Shown: piece after piece, positions 44,837 to 55,159 of the stretch
How the letters are laid out: every line of letters begins with the position of its first letter
Position numbering within the stretch: position 1 is the stretch's first letter
NCBI GenBank assembly: GCA_023053575.1
Contig: JAKZAP010000012.1
Span: forward strand, 10,850,230-10,914,229
Reading direction: 5' to 3'
DNA: 64,000 bases
Source: Branchinecta lynchi
Lineage: Eukaryota > Arthropoda > Branchiopoda > Anostraca > Branchinectidae
Position numbers and translations under genes: made by a program
The notes under the pieces: model-generated
Seen by the model: the letters and a program-made list of their open reading frames with translations, nothing else
What the model was told of the DNA's origin: nothing
The model's database searches: none

Positions 44837-45036
44837 CAGAGGCGTTACTAGCCAAAATGTTTTGGGAGACCTAAGGTATTTACCGACTGGCGGGTCATTT
44901 TTACAGACCGGTTTTTGCAGAAAAAACGACTCTTTTTAATATAAAAAAAAGACTGTTTTGAAGAAAAATCGATTGATTTTTTTTACAGACTGGCCGCCAA
45001 CAGCGGGGGGGGGGGTAATCCCCCCCCACACCCGTG
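44837..45036 (-). mobile_element. hAT-like MITE family B (200 bp, reverse)
   Basis: Starts CAGAGGCGTTACTAGCC and ends CACACCCGTG. Flanked by a perfect 8-bp duplication, GAAATGAA (44829-44836, 45037-45044). Contains TTTACCGACTGGC and G/C tracts. Confidence 0.85.
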
Positions 45037-45287
45037 GAAATGAATTGTTTGCCTGTTATTTAGCTTTTGCTATTGTGGCAATCTTTCCATTAAACCTTAG
45101 AGCTAAATACAAAAATAATCAACGTTACAAAGTAGAAATTATTTAATTTTTACTGGACCTCTTCGAATGTAAAAATGATCTGAAACTGAAAAATGTAAAA
45201 ATGTAAAAATGTGAAAAACGTAAAAATGTAAACGTTGTCATATACTTCGTTTTTATGAACGTTTGTGCATTGAAATGAACACAACCA

Positions 45288-45360
45288 GGCCCGTGTTGAC
45301 GAATTTATCCTGGGGGGGGGTACGGGGGGAGGAGTACCCCCGTGGGTCGGACCTGGTCCA
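45288..45360 (-). mobile_element. Family A-like end fragment
   Basis: CAGGCCCGTGTTGACGAATT then ATCCTGGGGGGG, a variant of the family A end in reverse. No matching second end found. Confidence 0.4.
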
Positions 45361-45401
45361 TACCTAGTAGCAAAATGTAGACCACAGGTTAAAGCCTATA
45401 A

Positions 45402-46149
45402 GAACAAGACCAAAGGTTTCGATGGGATCCCAAAATTTCAATATTTGCTCCCGACAATTCGGTCTTGTAGATATTCGGTCTTCAACAGACTTCTTAAACA
45501 TTTTTACTTTTAAGATTTACAAACAGGTTAAGGCCAATGGTAATAATCGGAGAAGACCAAGTTTGTGTTTGACAGTACAAACCGAATAGGCCAGCTGAAT
45601 TTCAACAAGTTCAGATATATTCAGATATCCGTTTTGCACTGTCAAATATCCAAATATGGATTAAGCATACGGTTTACCCCATAGCCTACGTCGTATCTCC
45701 TTCCTTCCTTACTTTTGCTCAACTTCCGGTTCCGGCCGAGTTCTGGACAAACTACATGTCTGGCAAAAGACTCAAGCTCAAAAGCGAATTCAGCATGTCT
45801 CCTTACCCCTGCATCCAACCTCTAATCAACTTCAGATTAAACTTTTACTTTTAAGAAATTCCGGTTTCAGCCGGATTCCGAGCGATCTATACATCCGCTG
45901 AGAAAATGATTGTCATATGCGAATTCAGCATGTCTTCTTACCCGCATATCGAACATCTGATCAAATTTAAATAAAAGCTACAGAGCCCATCTTCGAACTT
46001 GACCTGTAATTTGACCCAAAGATCCTCCGACCAAGTTTCATCAAAATATCTCAATTCCTTCGAGAGTTATCGTGCGGCCGACGGACAGACAGACGGACAA
46101 CTTTTGCGATCATAGGTATCCCTCCACTTACGTTTTGGGATCCCAAAAC
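45402..46149 (-). mobile_element. Family G element (~750 bp, reverse)
   Basis: ACAAGACCAAAGGTTTCGAT plus GGGATCCCAAAA on the left; CACTTACGTTTTGGGATCCC on the right. Two to three internal units with CCGGTT..GCCGAGTTC-type cores. Confidence 0.78.
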
Positions 46150-46694
46150 AGCATTTGTGAACACCACTAATTAAAAAAGAAACCATTACAAAATAAAATA
46201 AATTTATTTTTCTGAAAACCGAACTCGTCGAACGTAAGAACGATCTGTAATTGATACCTAAAATGACGTAATATTCGTCATGTTTTATGAGCGTCTCTGC
46301 AAAGGACAGCTGTTGGAAAAAGTGAGGGGCAGGTGTGAACCTTTGGCATGTATTAGCCATCCATAAAAAGCTCAGAGATTGCTCAGTCTGCGGGCTCAGA
46401 CGTCAGTTTTTTTGTTGTTATTGAATATTCAAATAGCTGTTTGACATTTTGTGGCACGAATGGTCGATTATTTTTGCATCCGCAAGGTTTTCCGATCAGT
46501 TCCTTTCTGGAAAAACAGCGAAAGAGTTCTTCTACCTAAGTTGAGCAGGTGTGAAAATCAGATATTGCTTTCCACGCGTTTTGGGCGTGACACCTAAAGA
46601 ATTTATCGTGGATTAAAAAAAGTATGTGATTGTTTGTTTGCGTGGTGGAGAAAAACAAATATTTCTCGATCCAGTTCCGGGGGCCTCATTTACG
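46150..46694. other. No recognised feature
   Basis: Unassigned. A CGTCATGTTTTATGAGCGTC stretch echoes 44746-44775 and 45236-45260, suggesting another diverged repeat. Confidence 0.35.
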
Positions 46695-46714
46695 AAGGGG
46701 GGGGTGAGCTTATA

Positions 46715-46930
46715 TTTGACGGTGCAACACGGATAAGTCAGCTACATTTTATTCGAGCTATATTTTGGCCCTTCTTGGCAAGGGTCCTCTTCGGGCTCAA
46801 GCTGGAAAATAAACTTATGGAAAAATAATAAAAGGTTCTTCTTTAAATATCTGATTTTGTGAACTTCTTCTCTGAGAATTGGTTGGAGTTAAAGCTGGTG
46901 CTGGGATTTCATTTTGGACACGGCTGCTGT
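46715..46930 (-). repeat. Family R2 copy 1
   Basis: About 190 bp shared at roughly 90% with 47113-47320. Carries the ribozyme-like core at 46753-46800 on minus: TTGAGC, CCGAAGA, the GGACCCTT/AAGGGCC stem, AAAATATA, GCTCGA. Confidence 0.65.
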
Positions 46931-47112
46931 TTTTGCTGTTCTATTGGGTCGTCGAAAGGGTAGAAATTGTTCTGCATTTTGATTTTGGAGTCAACTGTCT
47001 CTTCTTCTTCTTTCCAGCTAAGATGAATACTTGCCGGTGGCATGTATGGGCGATTTGAAGTTCCGTGATTTGGTGTAAATATTCCTTCAACCCAAGCTGA
47101 CTGCGAATCATA

Positions 47113-47320
47113 ATTGACGGTGCAAAACGGACAAGTCAGCTACATTCTATTTGAGCTATTTTTTGGCCCTTTTTGGCAAGGGTCCTCTTCAGGCTCAAGC
47201 TGGAAAATAAACTTGTGGAAAAACAATAAAAGGTTCTTCCTTAAATATCTGATTTTGTGAACTTCTTCTCTGATAATTGGTTTTAGTTAAAGCTGGTGCT
47301 GGGATGTGAGCTTCCTAAGC
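47113..47320 (-). repeat. Family R2 copy 2
   Basis: Direct repeat of 46715-46930. Core at 47151-47198 on minus: TTGAGC pairs perfectly over six bases with GCTCAA around CTGAAGA, stem II and AAAAAATA. G12 of the hammerhead consensus reads A in both R2 copies. Confidence 0.65.
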
Positions 47321-47398
47321 GGTACCAGATATACTCATGAAAATCACCGTAAAACCTAGTTGACAAGGCACAAAACCGAATATGTACAAACTCTTTAT

Positions 47399-47568
47399 CA
47401 GGCCCTTTTTCGGGGGGGGGGGGGGGGGGGGGGGGTTGCCTGCGGGTCGGACAAAAAAGTACAAAAAAAGACGTAGATCAGAGGAAATAGTCGATACAAA
47501 TGATTATTTTTGTACGTTTCGGGGGCGGGGGGGGTCAACCCCCTACCCCCCCCCTAGATACGGCTTTA
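47399..47568 (-). mobile_element. hAT-like MITE family A (170 bp, reverse)
   Basis: CAGGCCCTTTTTCGGG left end with a G20-plus tract, and TAGATACGGCTTTA right end. Flanks CTCTTTAT and CTTTTTGT agree at six of eight. Confidence 0.75.
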
Positions 47569-47721
47569 CTTTTTGTAAAAGAAACTTGGTTGACAAGCTT
47601 CGTGAATATGGTGTTTACTTTTAGTTCATATGTTGTTAATTCACTTATGCATTTTAGGTCTATATAAGATTTACCTATGTAAATTTCCGCGAAATCCCGC
47701 CTCTGGCCAGGTCTGCTTGAA

Positions 47722-48480
47722 GCTTTTCTGGGATCTCAAAACGTAAGTGGAGAGATACCTATGACTTCGTAAAACTTGCCCGTCTATCCCTCCGTCCGTC
47801 TGTAAGCATGATAACTCTGAAAGGGAATGAGATACTCTTTTCAAACTTGGTGTGAATCTTTGAGTCAAAGGATAGGTCAAGTTCGTAGACGGACTCCGTA
47901 GCTAGCTTTATATTTAGGGTGGGGGTTGAAAAAAGGGAACAACAAAATATTTTTTAAAAGCTAATGAGATAGTCGAGTTAGTCCTAACTAGACTTGCTGA
48001 ACCCGCACTTGCTAATTATTTTCTCACCGGACACATAGTTCGCGCGGAATCCAGAAAATTTGTTAAAAGTCAAAGTTTTGGTACAGGTGTACACTGTAAC
48101 AAAAAAAATCTTGCAGTATTTGCTACTGGGATTAATCTTATCTTTATTGAGATAAGATTACCCCTAATTCGGATTAATCTCATCCGAATAGTGATAAGAT
48201 TAATCCCAGTAGCAAATACTGATTCCTTAATCGGAGACACTTTTTACAGTGTAAGGAGACATGCTGGATCCCTACATGCAAATTGTTTTCTCCCCGAGCG
48301 TACAGTTCGCCCGCAATCCGGTCAAAACCGGAAGATTGTTAAAAGCAAAGGTGAGTTGAAGTTGTCAGAGGTTCGATACAGGAGTAAGGAGACATGCTGA
48401 ATTCGTGTATTCAAATTATATTCTCTCCGACCGTACAGTTCGCCCGGAATCCTGCCTAAATGAAAATTTGTTAACGGATA
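47722..48480 (+). mobile_element. Family G element, truncated, carrying MITE P
   Basis: The left end TTTTCTGGGATCTCAAAACG, the GTCCGTCTGTAAGC block and internal units are present. The right end is lost where family E begins at 48506. One internal unit is split by MITE P. Confidence 0.72.
48092..48251. mobile_element. MITE P (160 bp) with TA duplication
   Basis: CACTGTAACAAAAAA after TA (48090-48091); TTTTTACAGTG before TA (48252-48253). The neighbouring G unit at 48374-48395 reads ATACAGGAGTAAGGAGACAT, i.e. the empty site with one TA. Confidence 0.88.
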
Positions 48481-48505
48481 ATTACGAATAAATAGTAAAA
48501 TGCTT

Positions 48506-48941
48506 CAATGACCCCTCTTGCTTATTCTGCCTTTTATAACATACCTAGCTCCCTTATGGAATTAGAAGTTGCTAAAATCCCCGCTGTTCTCAATGGTTTC
48601 ATTTAGTCTTAAGCGCTTTTTCGGCATTGCCGAGTTTTGCTCGTCACACAACGCAAAGTTTGCCGGAATCTTTAGCTTCCGCTTACCATTCTTTCACACA
48701 TAAGGATATCAGATTCTTCTGTTTTTTAATTATTTTATTTGCTTAGCTTTCCCAATTTTTTACCACGGTGTGTTCTGTTTCAAATGTTTTGCGCCCAGCT
48801 GCCGCGTCGGAAAGAAGGAAGGCTGGATACAGTCGACAAGCGCTAACAAGAAAATCGCTAATTCTAGGTAGAAAGTAATGGTGTTTTCGGAAAGCGTTTT
48901 TTCTGACCCATTACATAGGGAGAAGATCATTTCTAGTAAGT
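48506..48941 (+). mobile_element. Family E element, ends worn
   Basis: ACCCCTCTTGCTTATTCTGC to GATCATTTCTAGTAAG. TTAA and the last bases are lost on both sides. Confidence 0.72.
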
Positions 48942-49414
48942 CTAAAAACCCCGATTGTCTATATAAAAAAGTCCAGTAAATATCAACATTTTTGGTATCA
49001 CATCGAAACCTTTCGTCTTGTTTCTCCTGCAAGTGACATCTTGGACAATCAAATATGAGCAGACAGCCAATCTCCGAACGGTATGGAGTGGTTGCCCACT
49101 TGGTATCCATTAATTACCCGGTGCCCGGCCGTGCCCGGACGGGGCTGGCATGGATTGCTAAAATCAGCATATTTGAAGATAAATCGTCTAACTCATGGCT
49201 GGCTGGTGCCGGGAAATGATGTACCCCGATTCCCGGGGAGTGGGTAGCTCCTCGAGCGGTAGTTAATTTAAGAATGGTCTGATAGTGCTCCGCTGTTACT
49301 TTCAAAAAAATCTAACCTCTGCTTTTGTGATACCTATATAGCTGTTCAACCTCCTTAAAGCGCATTATCTAGGTTAAAAGACGAAGTTTTGCATTACAGT
49401 TGTGGGGACAAAGT
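48942..49414. other. Foldback relative at 49085-49255; rest unassigned
   Basis: GAGTGGTTGCCCACTTGG and GGAGTGGGTAGCTCCTCGAG with CCGGTGCC motifs are a diverged relative of the 19048-19240 foldback. 49002-49025 is a family G end trace. Confidence 0.4.
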
Positions 49415-50038
49415 CTTTAAAGGGCACCTGAATGAAGAGTACCAAGTTTCATCCCTATCTGTTTGACTTCCGTTAACATTGCCTGCAGAAAACCAAATCC
49501 AAATTCGAAATAGTGTTTCCAAGCAAGGCCGTATCCAGGGGGGGTTGAGCCCCCCCCCCCCCGGAACATACAAAATTAATTATTTTTATAGGTTTTCCCC
49601 TCTGATCTGTGTTTTTTTTTGTACTTTTGTGTCCGACCAGCAGGCAACCCCCCCCCCCCCCCCGAAATAAATTCCTGAATACGGGCCTGTTTCCAAGCTA
49701 TGATTTTTGCTCCATTTTGCATCTGTCCTTATTTCAGTACCGAACAATCTTAGAAATGAACAAATGTCTCCAATAAATCCTTCTTCTGGAATATTTTTTA
49801 ACCAGATAAGCCCAAACGTATATCTAGAAGAAATTCCAATACGATCCCGCCAGCGCTGTACAAGATTTGAATGAATTGCGCTTTTTTCTTGGAGTCTGCA
49901 TGTGCAAACCTCCAGAAACGAACATCCCTATTTTGAAAACGTCACGCTCAGGAGAAGAATGCTCTCCGTGGCCTTGTCTGTAAATGCATTGTTCATGGTG
50001 TGTTCAAATATGGTTTCATTTTTCGGGTGTCCTTTAAG
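49415..50038 (+). mobile_element. Family D element with family A insertion
   Basis: CTTTAAAGGGCACCTGAATG to GGGTGTCCTTTAAG. Without the inserted MITE and duplication it is about 450 bp, matching the inverted copy at 52039-52484 (446 bp). TTAA is present at both ends. Non-coding. Confidence 0.82.
49524..49689 (+). mobile_element. hAT-like MITE family A (166 bp) with exact duplication
   Basis: CAAGGCCGTATCC to GAATACGGGCCTG. Perfect 8-bp duplication TTTCCAAG (49516-49523, 49690-49697). The inverted D copy has a single CATGGAAA (52378-52385) at this point, i.e. the empty site. Confidence 0.93.
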
Positions 50039-50139
50039 GCATAAAGTACGAATGTTGGGATTAGGACTAGGCTTAGGATATTGGCTATTTCACCCCAAAA
50101 CACGACGTTAAGTGACATATTCAGGGGTCGTACTAGAAA

Positions 50140-50205
50140 TCCAGCTGACGTATCCGTTTAGTACTGTCAGCAACGATTCGCAGTCAGCTTGGGCTGAAGG
50201 AATAT
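50140..50205 (+). repeat. Family R end fragment
   Basis: CAGCTGACGTATCCGTTTAG and GATTCGCAGTCAGCTTGGGC, as at 63510-63570. No core motif retained. Confidence 0.55.
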
Positions 50206-50892
50206 GTAAGTACTAGAGAAGTAGGTGTTCTTCGGCAACCTTAAAACAATCTAACTGGCCATTAGCAGTTCTAAGTCGTTTACCGTTATTAATCTGATAT
50301 AACACAGAAATAAATCAGTTAAACGCAGCACGAAAGCGAGATCCATTAGATTTAAAGTGTACAGCAACTTATACTTCACTGGTAAAATGTATGTAGGCTA
50401 CCTAGGTGATTTTTAACTCTTATTACCTTAATAAAATTCAGCTGACGGATCTGTTTTGCCGCATCAAATACATTTTCGTGATACCGATGAGCCCATCATC
50501 ATTTCTGACTTTTGCTTACAGATCAATTTTTAGCGCCCTCAAAGTGCGCATCATCACAGTGCCAAAATAAAATACTTTATACTAAAAGATAATCATGACT
50601 TCCAAGGGCCCAGATCATTCTTAGCCCAAGGGTTTGCTTAGAAACTATCAGAACAAACTTACGAAGTGGGAAATTCCTATTTTCACGCTCTGATCCAGGC
50701 TTGCAAGTGTCATATAAGCTTCTAGCTCTTGTTTTATTCCTTGCCTGACGTTTATCTTTATAGTACTGGGTAGAAAAGTTTAATGTCTGAAACCTTGTGT
50801 CACCTTGCTGTGGCCCATAAGAGAGGGTGGGTTTGTACGAGGTAAAGCCAAAAACTGGATTAGGATTACAAACTCAGGTTTGGAGGCGGACT
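50206..50892. other. Unassigned
   Basis: 50480-50590 resembles 12650-12740 (ATGAGCCC..., AAAGTGCGCATC). No gene. Confidence 0.35.
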
Positions 50893-50896
50893 TTAA

Positions 50897-51265
50897 AGGA
50901 CCCTCGTACCCATAATTGCCAGTTCAGCCTACTTCCGTAATCGCTCCTTCCACTCTTAAACCCTCAGACCCGAATTAAATACGGTATTTTCTAACGACAA
51001 CTCAAGCAAACAAGGTATTGTACGGGCACACTTGCCTTGTTTCGTTCGATGCGCAACGTGCTCCGAGGATCGTTTAGTAGAAGCTCGCTCGTCATAAAAA
51101 CCGGTTATGTAAATTTACCCCTGTTGCTTCTAGAAGCCAATGGGCCTTCACAAAGGCTTCTAACAGCTAAAGCCGTGAAAATTAAAGAAAAGGCAGAGCC
51201 TGGTTTAAAAGTATTCAGCTATTTTAGAAAAGAGAGACATAAGCAGTAATAGTGCGAGATGCGCT
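50897..51265 (+). mobile_element. Family F element (369 bp)
   Basis: TTAA at 50893-50896 and 51266-51269; ends AGGACCCTCG and GATGCGCT. Interior motif ACCGGTTATGTAAATTTACC is shared with 40738-40760. Confidence 0.82.
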
Positions 51266-51274
51266 TTAACAGAA

Positions 51275-51735
51275 AGTATTTTTTTTTTTCTAAAGGAGAG
51301 CCTGGTTTTAAAGTATTCAACTATTTTAGAAACCTAAGCAGTAAATATATATATGTGTTAGAAAGAATTTTTTTTCTAAAACCGAGACAACAGCCTTACT
51401 TGAAACATCGTACATTTGTCCCATTTCTACTAAACAAAAAACAAATCACTCAATGTCTTGGTTTTCCCCTTTGCTTCCCCTATACCTCGTATTTTTTTTT
51501 CTAAAGCAGAGCCTGGTTTTAAAGTATTCAACTGTTTTAGAAAAGAGGAACCTATGCAGTAAACAGTGCGAGATGTGTTAGAAAGATTTTTTTTTCTAAA
51601 ACTGAGACAACAGCCTTACTTGAAACTTCGTACATGTGTCCCATTTCTACTAAACAAAAAACAAATCACTCAATGTCAATTCCTCTCTTTTAATATAAAC
51701 TCACCCCATTGCATCCCCTATACCTCGATAGAAGA
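51275..51735 (+). repeat. Tandem duplication built on the F 3' end, ~211 bp
   Basis: CTAAAG.AGAGCCTGGTTTT at 51290 and 51501, each followed by ACAGCCTTACTTGAAAC and ACAAAAAACAAATCACTCAA. GAGCCTGGTTT also occurs in the F element itself at 51197, so the array grew from its right part. Confidence 0.75.
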
Positions 51736-52036
51736 GGAAATGTATGCAGGGGGGTGAATGAATAGCTCGGAAATCGATAAAGCATTCTACAGGTCGCCCC
51801 ATCGGAGGGGAAGCTGGCCGAGACGCTGGGATTTCCGCTCCGGATTATAGTGTCGGGTTTCCCAGGATCCGACTGATCGCGAGGACGATATATGAAAGTG
51901 GTTTTGGTCAAAATTGAAACCTGATAGGCACAGATTGCCCGGAGGGGAGGGCTGATTGCCACGATTTTTTGGGGTGATGGTAGAATTAGAAGTCAAGCGA
52001 GGATAGAAAACAAACCAAAAACTTCATCTCGTATCC
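51736..52036. other. No recognised feature
   Basis: Unassigned sequence between the F-derived array and family D. Confidence 0.35.
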
Positions 52037-52038
52037 CG

Positions 52039-52484
52039 ATTTAAAGGACAGCTGGACAAAGAAACCATACTTGAACACACCGTGGAGAATGCATTTACAG
52101 ACATGGCCACGGAGAGCATTCTTCTCCTGAGCGTGACGTTTCTAAAATAGGGATGTTCATTTCTGGAGGTTTGCACATGCAGACTCCAAGACAAAAAGCG
52201 CAATTCATTCAAATATTGTACAGCACTGGCCAGATCGTATTGGAATTTCTTCTAGATATTTGGGCTTAACTGGTTAAAGAATATTCTAGAAGAAGGGTTG
52301 ATTGGAGACATTTGTTCATTTCTAAAATTGTTCGGTACTGAAATAAGGACGGATGCAAAATGGAGCAAAAATCATAGCATGGAAACACTATTTCGTATTT
52401 GGATTGTTTTTTATGTAGGCAATGTTAACGGAAGCCATACAGATAGGAACGAACTTGGTACTCTTCATTCACGTGTCCTTTAAA
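52039..52484 (-). mobile_element. Family D element, uninterrupted (446 bp)
   Basis: Inverse of 49415-50038. ATTTAAAGGACAGC left edge, CGTGTCCTTTAAAGG right edge. Serves as the empty-site reference for the family A insertion. Confidence 0.82.
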
Positions 52485-52689
52485 GGGCTGTTCATCAGTG
52501 ACTGAAAAAATTGCATCTGTTTTGTTTGTACTTTCGTTTCTTTCTTCCAGAGTGGAGAGAGTAATGGAGCATGGGTGATTCAGTGAGTAATTGATTTTTC
52601 TTTTTCAGTTAGATGGTCGTTAATGTATGCCCTCTTGCTTACATGTGTACAATTTGTAGAATTTTTCGATTGGAGAGACGGGATTCGGT

Positions 52690-52800
52690 ATAGCGTAATA
52701 TCATAATAATAGTAATAATAAAAATAATTTATTGAAAAAGCCAAATACGGCCATATAAATGACACCTAAGGCGCCAACAAAAATTCTTACCACTAAAATA
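52690..52800 (-). mobile_element. Possible LINE 3' end
   Basis: The minus strand reads GGCTTTTTCAATAAATTATT followed by ATTATTACTATTATT. An AATAAA signal passes into a trinucleotide tail. Confidence 0.4.
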
Positions 52801-53563
52801 GCAAGACCAAAGGTTTCGATGGATCCCAAAAATTCAATATTTGAATTTTTTGACAATCTTGTCTTCGTCAGATCCAGTCTTCGTCAGACTCCTTGAAGAT
52901 ATTTCTATTAAATTCAACACAGATTAAGGCCAAATAGCTAATCATCTGAGAAAACCAAGTTCAGATATGGATTCAGCATGTGTGTTTACCGCTACAAGTC
53001 AAATCTGTTTTGATGCATAACTTCCTGCCTTTCTTCTGCCAATTTCCCGGTTTCGGCCGAATTCCGGAACTACTTGTCCGGCGAAAGGAGAAAGCTAAAA
53101 GACGAACTCAGCGAATCTTCTTTCCCCTATATGGGACATCTAATCAACTTCAAATAAAAATTTAACTTATAACAAATTTTCCGGTTTTGGCCGGATTCCG
53201 AGCGAACTACTTGTCCGGATAGAAAATGGTTTTCACATAGGTGTTCAGCGTGTCTTCTTACCCCGAAATCGAACATTTAATCAGCTTCAGATAACACTTT
53301 TACTTTTAACAAACTTTCCGGCTTTGGCCGGACTCCGGGCGAACTACTTGTCCAGCGAGAAAATGGTTTCTGTTCATGTTCAGAATGTCTTCTTACCCCT
53401 TAATCGACTATTTCATTAGCTGTTTAAAAATATTTTGTTTGTCCCTTAATTTGAGCCCCCCCCCCCCCCCAAGTGTAGAGAGTTATCGTGCTCACAGACA
53501 AACGGACAGACGGAAACTTTTGTGATGTTATAGGTATCCCTCCACTTACGTTTTATGATCCTT
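52801..53563 (-). mobile_element. Family G element (~760 bp, reverse)
   Basis: CAAGACCAAAGGTTTCGATG left end, CCACTTACGTTTTATGATCC right end. Three internal units with CCGGATTCCGAGCGAACTAC-type cores, and a C15 tract near 53456-53470. Confidence 0.75.
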
Positions 53564-53689
53564 TTAAACACAAACTATTTTCTCTTTTTCAGTGCATTGA
53601 AAACGAAAAAACGACTCGCGAATTATAATTTTATAAGTCGCATTTAAGATACCAAGGAAGAGATCACAATCAGCCGTCCCAACTATACC

Positions 53690-53910
53690 GAGTGAAAGAA
53701 GCTCTTGGCACTGTCCTAGAAGGTGGTCAATGGAATCTTTCCCGGTGCAACAAAGTGAGCAAATGTAATTCTCCTCAGCGACCTGTTTTTTCCCATCAAA
53801 ACTTTATTTCTGTAACTTAGTGGAAGAGAGTTAGTCCGGAGCTGGAACCATACCCGCAGTACCTGAGCCAAAAGTCCCGATTTAAAACAATGTTCTATCC
53901 ACATGAATTT
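53690..53910 (-). pseudogene. LINE C-terminal relic with CCHC-type zinc motif
   Basis: On the minus strand one frame reads WFQLRTNSLPLSYRNKV. After an A-run, the next frame reads YICSLCCTG...HLLGQCQEL. C-x2-C followed by H-x4-C, after an LRTNSLPL-like stretch, is the usual C-terminus of many non-LTR retrotransposon polyproteins. The frame change at GGAAAAAAC (about 53787-53795) and the lack of an upstream reverse transcriptase show that it is broken and 5'-truncated. No other LINE coding remnant in the window is this clear. The clade cannot be set from so short a piece. Confidence 0.6.
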
Positions 53911-54210
53911 GTGATGTGTTAAATAGTGTCTCTGTCTTTTAGTCTAGAGGGCACGAAAATTCCCAATTTTTGGAGTGGGGAGATGGGGTTTGCTAGATCG
54001 TAATACCATATTTTAGTTTCAGAGCGCACGCGAATTCTCAATTTTGGTTTATGTTATTTGAAAATTATTCGACAAGCGCTGCATCCACGGAATTTGTTTC
54101 TCTGCAGTGTTTGTTTAATGTTTGTGCAGAAATAAAAGAAAACTTTGAACCATGTCCACACTTTCAAGGGAGTCTGAGAGTTCATGGTTTTCGGTTATGC
54201 CCCCCCCCCC
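53911..54210. other. No recognised feature
   Basis: Unassigned. The plus frame from 54051 runs into the M2 array and is not called. Confidence 0.35.
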
Positions 54211-54345
54211 AGCCAAACGTCCCCAATCGAAACGTCCCCATGACAAAATGTCCCCATAGCAGCAAAACGTCCACATCCGAAACGTCTTCATGTAAAAAGT
54301 CCCCATGGCGAAACATCCCCGGCTAAAATGACCGATAACCAAAAT
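54205..54345 (-). repeat. Minisatellite M2 array with shared flank
   Basis: About seven 16-bp units reading AAACGTCCCCAT on plus. The right edge CCCCGGCTAAAATGACCGAT plus AACCAAAATATGATG is the reverse of 793-835, so flank and array moved together. Confidence 0.8.
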
Positions 54346-54757
54346 ATGATGTTTTTTTTAATTTATAGGTTCTGAGGTAACAACTAGTAACAAGGTTAAA
54401 GGTAAAGGTGTTCATTAAACGAGATCTCGAGCTTCCCAAGCAATTTGGATCCACCATAACGGCACTACGCTGATTTTTGCATTCTACTTGTTTGACTCAT
54501 TTTTTAGCCAGGTCAGGCTTCAGCTTGTACATAGATGGCACTTTTTACACAAGGGACTTGTACCGTGACCAAAAAAACATAATCAATTTTCGAAATATAA
54601 TTTAGAAGTCTAGGACTCCATCGTCGGAGCCACGTAGACGTACCAGGACCCACAAAATGTGAACTGGTTAGATGAATTTGCCTTCGGGCGGGATCACTGT
54701 TCCTATGGCCGGCTTCTACTAGACTATTGTAGTGGTTTGCGAACTCTGTTCACAAGC
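54346..54757. other. Upstream of second tRNA
   Basis: No gene or known repeat recognised. Confidence 0.35.
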
Positions 54758-54830
54758 CCCTCGGTAGCTCAGTTGGTAGAGCGACTGCCTTGTAAGCAGA
54801 GGATCCTGGGTTCAAATCCCGGCTGAGGAG
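54758..54830 (+). tRNA. tRNA-Thr (TGT)-like, acceptor defect
   Basis: A 73-nt cloverleaf. The D-arm TAGCTCAGTTGGTAGAGC, the anticodon loop CTTGTAA (TGT, threonine) on a CTGC/GCAG stem, and the T-arm CTGGG TTCAAAT CCCGG are sound. In the acceptor CCCTCGG/CTGAGGA the first pair is C-A, and the top of the anticodon stem has an A-A mismatch. Discriminator G. TATTTTTG follows as a Pol III terminator. It differs widely from the tRNA at 31449, so it is not a recent duplicate. Either a divergent gene or an early pseudogene. Confidence 0.75.
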
Positions 54831-54832
54831 TA

Positions 54833-54837
54833 TTTTT
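54833..54837 (+). terminator. Pol III T-run terminator
   Basis: Five T two bases after the tRNA 3' end. Confidence 0.55.
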
Positions 54838-55159
54838 GTCTATCAGTTTACTACTTATAAAGTGCTTCAGCTTGTTTTCTCCGAGAAGCTTAATGGTAGA
54901 ACAAAAAAAAAATACCGGTTGTAATGGCTTTAAACGACCTAGAACTAGCCTCTTACTGATCAGTTATGACCCCATGCCAGGGAAAGGCGGATGACTCTAT
55001 ATATTTTGGAGGGAAATCGTGCATATCTTAAGCAACTGGTCCCACGTCCGCCCTTTCCTGCCTGTAAAGAATGCTCCTATAATTGTAATCCAAACCCTGC
55101 AGTTGTTTTACCTTAGTCATATGCCTTTGAAGGAATACTCGGCGATTTTAAAAATCTTG
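54838..55159. other. No recognised feature
   Basis: Unassigned; leads directly into the M2 array. Confidence 0.35.
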
